Shown here in pieces: positions 21,859 through 26,285 of a DNA stretch of 26,285 bases. Origin of the DNA: Acidaminococcus fermentans (GTDB lineage: Bacteria > Bacillota_C > Negativicutes > Acidaminococcales > Acidaminococcaceae); the NCBI GenBank assembly GCA_004555735.1, contig SFHH01000006.1, positions 1 to 26,285 of the forward strand, read 5' to 3'. Made by a program: the position numbers and the translations under genes. Within the stretch, counting starts at the first letter, position 1, and each line of letters starts with the position of its first letter. The notes under the pieces were generated by a model, which did no database searches, was not told the origin of the DNA, and saw only the letters and a program-made list of their open reading frames with translations.

Positions 21859-22417
21859 TCGAAAATCTGATATCATGCACTGGCTGCGGAAAGGGAAGCA
21901 GCCTATAGGGATCTTCCTGCTGCTGGCTCTGCTGTGGGGCGGAGTCCTGTTCCCCTTGGGACAGCGAATCGGGAGAGGATGCCAGCAGCAGCGGCAGCTC
22001 CAGCAGCGACTCCAGCACCTGGCTGCTTTTGCCCGGAGCTGGGATCCTCAGGAAACCCGAGAGGAAGCCAGCCATCTCACAAAGGTGCGAAAGAAGAGGG
22101 AAGCTCCCGTATCCCGGGAAAACTGGCTGGAAGCCCTGACCCAGACTGCTGAGAACAGCCAGATCCGCTGCCTGCGTCTCCTTCCCCTGGAATCAGGAGA
22201 AAAGACGGGAGAAGCCGGTATCGACGTAGTCCTGGAAGGTCCTTATCCCGGGTTCTTGCTTTTCTTCCGGCAGTGGGAAGAAACCTATCCGGGCACCTGG
22301 ATCTGGGATGGGCGCCTGGAGAGCCGGGAAAATGGAAAAAAACTGCTCTTTCAGGGAAAATTCTTCTCTGGACCGATAAAAAGTTCCAAAGGAAGAGAAA
22401 TCGGCAGGAATCATTGA
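21848..22417 (+). CDS. PilO-like pilus alignment protein
   Basis: The 189-residue product has a short cytoplasmic start, one membrane helix (about 19-37, PIGIFLLLALLWGGVLFPLG), a glutamine-rich coiled coil (41-62) and a C-terminal domain with ENWLEALTQTAEN and GPYPGFLLFFRQWE, which fit the PilO pattern (single-pass, coiled coil, ferredoxin-like domain). Sequence similarity is weak, so the call rests on architecture and position. Its ATG lies 11 bp inside the end of the fusion gene, implying coupled synthesis. In type IV pilus systems PilM, PilN and PilO form a complex across the inner membrane. Confidence 0.65.
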   Translation: MGPDRKSDIMHWLRKGKQPIGIFLLLALLWGGVLFPLGQRIGRGCQQQRQLQQRLQHLAAFARSWDPQETREEASHLTKVRKKREAPVSRENWLEALTQTAENSQIRCLRLLPLESGEKTGEAGIDVVLEGPYPGFLLFFRQWEETYPGTWIWDGRLESRENGKKLLFQGKFFSGPIKSSKGREIGRNH

Positions 22418-22442
22418 CCGATTTCGTTAATAATGAGATAAT
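22414..22442 (+). promoter_or_regulatory. Sigma-A promoter for the aminotransferase-kinase operon
   Basis: TTGACC (22414-22419) and GATAAT (22437-22442) are 17 bp apart. The -35 box overlaps the stop codon of the PilO-like gene. The leader of about 58 nt can form a bulged hairpin (AAACG 22450-22454 with CGTTT 22475-22479, TTCC with GGAA inside). Confidence 0.65.
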
Positions 22443-22507
22443 AGAATGTAAACGGATTATTTCCTGTTGAGGAACGTTTGCTTGTTACCGAGGGGAGGAC
22501 CTATATT

Positions 22508-23764
22508 ATGAGCATCAGCTGTGTCGCACCGCATGCACAGAAAAAAACGAAAACGTCAAAGGACCGGATTTTTGGAGCCAGTGAAGCTGCCCAGAAACGG
22601 ATCAGTGAAATCGGAGCAGAAAACGTGGTCAACGCCACCATCGGCTGCATCCTGGACAATGATGAAAACTTCGTGGTGCTGCCTACCGTGAGCAAGGTCT
22701 ATCGGAGCCTGAAAGATGCGGAATATTTCAAATATGCTCCCATCATGGGTCTGCCGGAATACCTGGAACTGGTGCAGAATGCCTGCTTCTGCCAGTCCCG
22801 TCCGGAAGGCTTTACGGCTGCCATCGCTACTGCCGGCGGTACCGGAGCCATCCACCATGCTGTCTGGAACTATACGGAATCCGGAGATACCATCCTGACT
22901 TCTGAATGGTACTGGGGAGCGTACAAACAGATCTGTGAGGATATGGACCGCCATCTGGATACATATCCCATGGTCACGGAAGAACAAAAATTCAATCTGG
23001 CCGGCTGTGAACAGAAAGTCCGGGAGATCCTGTCCAAACAGGACCGGATCCTGCTGATCATCAATACCCCTGCCCATAATCCCACCGGGTTCAGCCTCAC
23101 TCCGGAAGAAATCGAGAACGTAGTGAAGATGCTGGAAGAGGTCCTGTCTGGCACGGATAAGACGGCTGCCCTCTGCTTGGATGTAGCTTATATCGATTAT
23201 GCTGGGGAACGGGAAGAAGTCCGGAGAATCTTCCGGAAGCTGTCCAATCTGCCGAAGAACATCTTCGGACTCATCGCCTATAGCCTGTCCAAGAGCTTTT
23301 CCATGTACGGCCAGCGCTGTGGGGCTCTGATCGGGGTCACCAGCGATGAAAAGCAGATCCTGGAATTCATCAATGCGAACAAATACACCAGCCGGGCCTG
23401 CTGGTCCAACTGCAACCGGGGTGCCATGGATACCCTGGATACCATCTATAGCGATCCGGCACTCCTGGATACCATCCAGCGGGAACGGGCCCATTATTAC
23501 AGCATGATCCAGGAACGGGGCGATATCTTCACGGAAGAAGCACAGAAATGCGGGCTGAAGATGCTGCCGTATATTTCTGGGTTCTTCCTGTCCATTCCGG
23601 CCAAAGATCCGGAAACCGTCTGCAATAAGCTCCATGAAGACAATATCTTCTGCGTGCCTCTGGCTGCCGGTGTACGGGTGGCTGTGTGCGGGGTGCCCAA
23701 GAAAAAAATCTACGGCATGGCTGCGAAGATCAAAGAAGCCATGGACGCTGTGGGGGAAGACTGA
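22508..23764 (+). CDS. PLP-dependent class I aminotransferase (aspartate/aromatic type)
   Basis: The 418-residue product is a fold-type I aminotransferase, resembling aspartate/tyrosine aminotransferases. Evidence is TAGGTGAIHHAV (108-119) for phosphate binding, the NTPAHNPTG motif (186-194), LDVAYIDY (224-231) with the cofactor-binding Asp and Tyr, and the Schiff-base Lys262 in SLSKSFSMYGQR. A C-terminal GVRVAV arginine fits the substrate carboxylate site. Substrate choice between aspartate, tyrosine or other amino acids cannot be decided. The ATG at 22508 follows GGGGAGG; an earlier in-frame start lacks a site. It has its own promoter, and the kinase follows 30 bp later. Confidence 0.9.
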   Translation: MSISCVAPHAQKKTKTSKDRIFGASEAAQKRISEIGAENVVNATIGCILDNDENFVVLPTVSKVYRSLKDAEYFKYAPIMGLPEYLELVQNACFCQSRPEGFTAAIATAGGTGAIHHAVWNYTESGDTILTSEWYWGAYKQICEDMDRHLDTYPMVTEEQKFNLAGCEQKVREILSKQDRILLIINTPAHNPTGFSLTPEEIENVVKMLEEVLSGTDKTAALCLDVAYIDYAGEREEVRRIFRKLSNLPKNIFGLIAYSLSKSFSMYGQRCGALIGVTSDEKQILEFINANKYTSRACWSNCNRGAMDTLDTIYSDPALLDTIQRERAHYYSMIQERGDIFTEEAQKCGLKMLPYISGFFLSIPAKDPETVCNKLHEDNIFCVPLAAGVRVAVCGVPKKKIYGMAAKIKEAMDAVGED

Positions 23765-23794
23765 AAAAATAAAGACAAAAGGGGAGCGGAAGAG

Positions 23795-25453
23795 ATGGAG
23801 ATCATTGGGCCCGACGGAGCAAGGAAAAAGTATCAGGCAGGGACACCGCTTTTGACCATCGCCAGGGACTATCAGGCGCAGTATGCCAGTCCCATTGCTT
23901 TGGGGGTGATCAACGGCGAGATACAGCCTCTGCAGATGTGTCCCCGGGAAGGGGACCATGTAGGTTTCTACACCTTGGACAGTGAGATGGGGTATCGGGC
24001 TTACATCGCCACCTTCCAGTTCGCTCTGATCGCAGCCATGGCCCGGCAGCGGCCGGAAATCCGCCTGGAAGTAGAAAATACCTTCGGCCATGGACTGTAC
24101 TGCGCTGTGAAGAACCGGATCTTCCTGAGCAAGTACGATCTGGAAGATATCACCCTCTGTATGGAAAAGATGATCCGGGACCAGGAGCCTATCCAGGTGA
24201 AACAGGTGGAACGGGATGGAGCCTGGCCTTATGTGGATCCCCAGTTCTATCAGGATGAGGCACCGCTATTGGAAGCCCTCCCGGAAGAACGCCGGATCAA
24301 AATCTATCAACTGGGGGACCGGTATGCGTATTTTGTCACGCCTCTCCTGCCCAATCTGGGCTGCTTAAAGGCCTTCCAGCTCGTCTGGCTGGGGTCCGGG
24401 ATCCTGCTCCGGTACGGACGGCAGGATCAACTGGAGAAACTGGAACCCTACGTGGAACGGAAAAAATTGGCCCAAGTCTATGCCGATTCTGAAAAGATGG
24501 GGCAGGTGATGCACTGTCCTACGGTGGCCGCTCTGAATCAGTATATCCGGGAAGGCAACAGCCGGGGGATCATCCAGATGTGCGAAGCCTATCATGAAAA
24601 ATCCATTGCCCGGATCGCCGATGAGATCGATGCAGACGGACGGAACATCCGCCTGGTCCTGATCGCCGGGCCCTCTTCTTCTGGCAAGACCACGTTTTCC
24701 CAGCGCCTGGCGGTGCAGATGCGGGTCAATGGCCTCCGGCCCATCCCCATTTCCCTAGATAATTATTTCAAAGAACGGGAACAGACGCCTCGGCTGCCCG
24801 ATGGAAGCTACGATTTCGAATCCATCGAAGCTCTGGATACGGAACTGTTCAATGAACATATGGAACGGCTGCTCCGGGAGGAGACCGTAGAGATCCCTTA
24901 CTTCAACTTCAAGACAGGGCATCGGGAATACCGGGGCCAGAAGGAATTCCTGGGGGATGACGGGGTCCTGGTGGTAGAAGGGATCCATGGGATGAACGAG
25001 AAACTGTCTGCCCGGGTCCGGCGCCGGAACAAGATGAAGATCTACATCAGTGCTCTGACCCCTCTTTCCTTCGATGATTACAACCGGATCCCCACTACAG
25101 ATATGCGCCTCCTGCGGCGGATGGTGCGGGATTCCCAGTTCCGGTCCCACGATGCCCGCCAGACCATCCAGAACTGGAGCAAGGTCCGGGCAGGGGAAGA
25201 AAAGAATATCTTCCCCTTCAGTGAAGAGGCGGACATCATGTTCAATACTACGCTGATCTATGAACTGGCTGTTTTCAAGAAATATGCCTGCCCGCTCCTG
25301 GAACAGATACCCCGGGACGCAGCAGAATATCCGGTTGCACGGAATTTCCTGGACATGCTGCAGATCGTGGAACCCATCGATGATAAGGCCATTCCCAATA
25401 ACTCCATTATCCGGGAATTCATCGGCCATTCAATTTTTGGAGATTTATTATAA
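23795..25453 (+). CDS. Nucleoside kinase with TGS and tRNA-synthetase-like editing domains (uridine kinase family)
   Basis: The 552-residue protein starts with a TGS domain (about 1-65), continues with a region like the second additional domain of threonyl-tRNA synthetase (about 70-230), and ends with a uridine-kinase/phosphoribulokinase domain. That domain carries the P-loop AGPSSSGKTT (291-300), SLDNYF, DFESIEALD, VVEGIHGMN and IPTTDMRLLRRMVRD. Such proteins are annotated as nucleoside kinases; the physiological substrate is not certain. The start ATG follows AAAGGGGAGCGG. No terminator separates it from either aminotransferase, so all three genes look like one operon. Confidence 0.9.
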   Translation: MEIIGPDGARKKYQAGTPLLTIARDYQAQYASPIALGVINGEIQPLQMCPREGDHVGFYTLDSEMGYRAYIATFQFALIAAMARQRPEIRLEVENTFGHGLYCAVKNRIFLSKYDLEDITLCMEKMIRDQEPIQVKQVERDGAWPYVDPQFYQDEAPLLEALPEERRIKIYQLGDRYAYFVTPLLPNLGCLKAFQLVWLGSGILLRYGRQDQLEKLEPYVERKKLAQVYADSEKMGQVMHCPTVAALNQYIREGNSRGIIQMCEAYHEKSIARIADEIDADGRNIRLVLIAGPSSSGKTTFSQRLAVQMRVNGLRPIPISLDNYFKEREQTPRLPDGSYDFESIEALDTELFNEHMERLLREETVEIPYFNFKTGHREYRGQKEFLGDDGVLVVEGIHGMNEKLSARVRRRNKMKIYISALTPLSFDDYNRIPTTDMRLLRRMVRDSQFRSHDARQTIQNWSKVRAGEEKNIFPFSEEADIMFNTTLIYELAVFKKYACPLLEQIPRDAAEYPVARNFLDMLQIVEPIDDKAIPNNSIIREFIGHSIFGDLL

Positions 25454-25463
25454 GGAGAACAAC

Positions 25464-26285
25464 ATGCATATTTCTCAGCGGACGCTGCATATACCTACGT
25501 CTCCCATCCGGAAGCTGGCTCCCATTGCCAACCGGGTGGAAAAAACCAAGAAAATCTATCACTTAAATATCGGACAGCCGGATATCCCTACCCCGGAAAG
25601 CTTCTTTGAAGGGGTGGCCTCCTATCATCCAAAAGTGGTGGCCTATGGCAAATCCCAAGGGAACGAGAAACTGCTCCAGGGGATCCAGGACTATTATGCC
25701 GGCTGGGGAATGGAGTACGATCTGGACGATATCTTTGTGACCAATGGGGGCAGTGAAGCCGTTTCTTTTGCTGTGATGACTACCTGTGACCCTGGGGACA
25801 ATATCTTGATGTTCGAGCCTTTCTATGCCAACTATAAGAGTTTCACCGGGGCTTACAATGTGGAGATCAACGGGGTACCCACTTCTCCCGATACCGGCTA
25901 TCATCTGCCGGATGAAGCGACGGTGGAAAAATACATCAACGACCGGACCCGGGCCATCCTGATCTGCAACCCGGGGAATCCTACCGGCGTGATCTATACC
26001 CGGGCGGAAATGGACATGCTGTCCCGGATCGTCCGGAAATATGATCTGACCCTGATTGCCGATGAAGTGTATCGGGAATTCGTCTATGACGGGGTCTACA
26101 CCAGCTTTGGCCAGCTCCGGGAACTGGATGACTATCTGGTGCTCATCGATTCCGTTTCCAAACGGTATAGTGCCTGCGGAGCCCGGAGCGGCTGCGTGAT
26201 CACCCGGAACAAGGCACTCCAGCAAGAACTGCTGAAATGTTGCCAGGCTCGTCTGTCTTGCCCCAACATCGAACAGCTGGGAGCG
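25464..26285 (+). CDS. PLP-dependent aminotransferase, 3' truncated
   Basis: An open frame of 274 codons runs off the end of the window. It starts at ATG behind TAAGGAG, ten bases after the kinase stop. Motifs are those of a class I aminotransferase of the aspartate aminotransferase gamma type: NIGQPDIPTP (35-44), TNGGSEAVSF (93-102), CNPGNPTGV (168-176), ADEVYREF (199-206) and the Schiff-base Lys233 in SVSKRYSACGAR. It differs clearly from the aminotransferase at 22508, so the two are not a recent duplication. Substrate is not determinable from the part seen. Confidence 0.92.
   Translation, partial: MHISQRTLHIPTSPIRKLAPIANRVEKTKKIYHLNIGQPDIPTPESFFEGVASYHPKVVAYGKSQGNEKLLQGIQDYYAGWGMEYDLDDIFVTNGGSEAVSFAVMTTCDPGDNILMFEPFYANYKSFTGAYNVEINGVPTSPDTGYHLPDEATVEKYINDRTRAILICNPGNPTGVIYTRAEMDMLSRIVRKYDLTLIADEVYREFVYDGVYTSFGQLRELDDYLVLIDSVSKRYSACGARSGCVITRNKALQQELLKCCQARLSCPNIEQLGA

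Noticed and set aside
22556..24091. Minus-strand open frame of 511 codons across the aminotransferase and kinase
   Set aside because: It spans two real plus-strand genes and their junction, and its product looks like reverse-frame noise rich in His, Phe and Gly.

Overview
The window reads as chromosomal DNA from a moderately GC-rich member of the Firmicutes, most likely Negativicutes and possibly close to Acidaminococcus. This is inferred from the gene order ylxM-ffh-rpsP-khpA-ylqD-rimM-trmD-rplS-lepB-rbgA-rnhB-yraN-comM, strong AGGAGG ribosome binding sites, sigma-A-like promoters, a Gram-positive-sized signal peptidase and heavy use of CGG for arginine. No rRNA, tRNA, CRISPR array, insertion sequence or phage gene was seen.

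Layout. 1-132 is the zinc-ribbon tail of an unidentified gene. It is separated by a bidirectional terminator from rpmB, the only gene on the minus strand. Next come recG, an EF-G-like GTPase with an altered P-loop, a DMT-family exporter, transketolase, thiD-thiE and a small unknown protein with a possible sliding-clamp motif. From about 9.9 to 14.4 kb lies the SRP/ribosome-maturation block: ylxM, ffh, rpsP, khpA, ylqD, rimM and trmD form one tight run from a strong promoter, and rplS has its own promoter. lepB follows. A 599-bp gene-free island packed with hairpins and degenerate 7-bp repeats then precedes rbgA-rnhB. yraN and comM follow, separated by more of the same repeats.

The most unusual locus is 19.5-22.4 kb, directly behind comM. 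One uninterrupted reading frame of 766 codons joins a prepilin peptidase (both catalytic aspartates and the Cys4 zinc site present), a PilM-like actin-fold domain and a PilN-like membrane-anchored domain. A PilO-like gene overlaps its end by 11 bp. This looks like a condensed type IV pilus/competence alignment module fused to the enzyme that processes its pilins. The window then ends with a class I aminotransferase, a TGS/SAD-type nucleoside kinase and the start of a second aminotransferase, apparently one operon.

A second genome-scale pattern is in the spacers. At nine places the intergenic DNA consists of short tandem arrays with an exact 7-bp period but a drifting sequence, each array built around GAC/GTC. 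Many intergenic hairpins also fall into look-alike families, for example six whose stems share GTTGC/GCAAC. These are read from the sequence; what they do is unknown.
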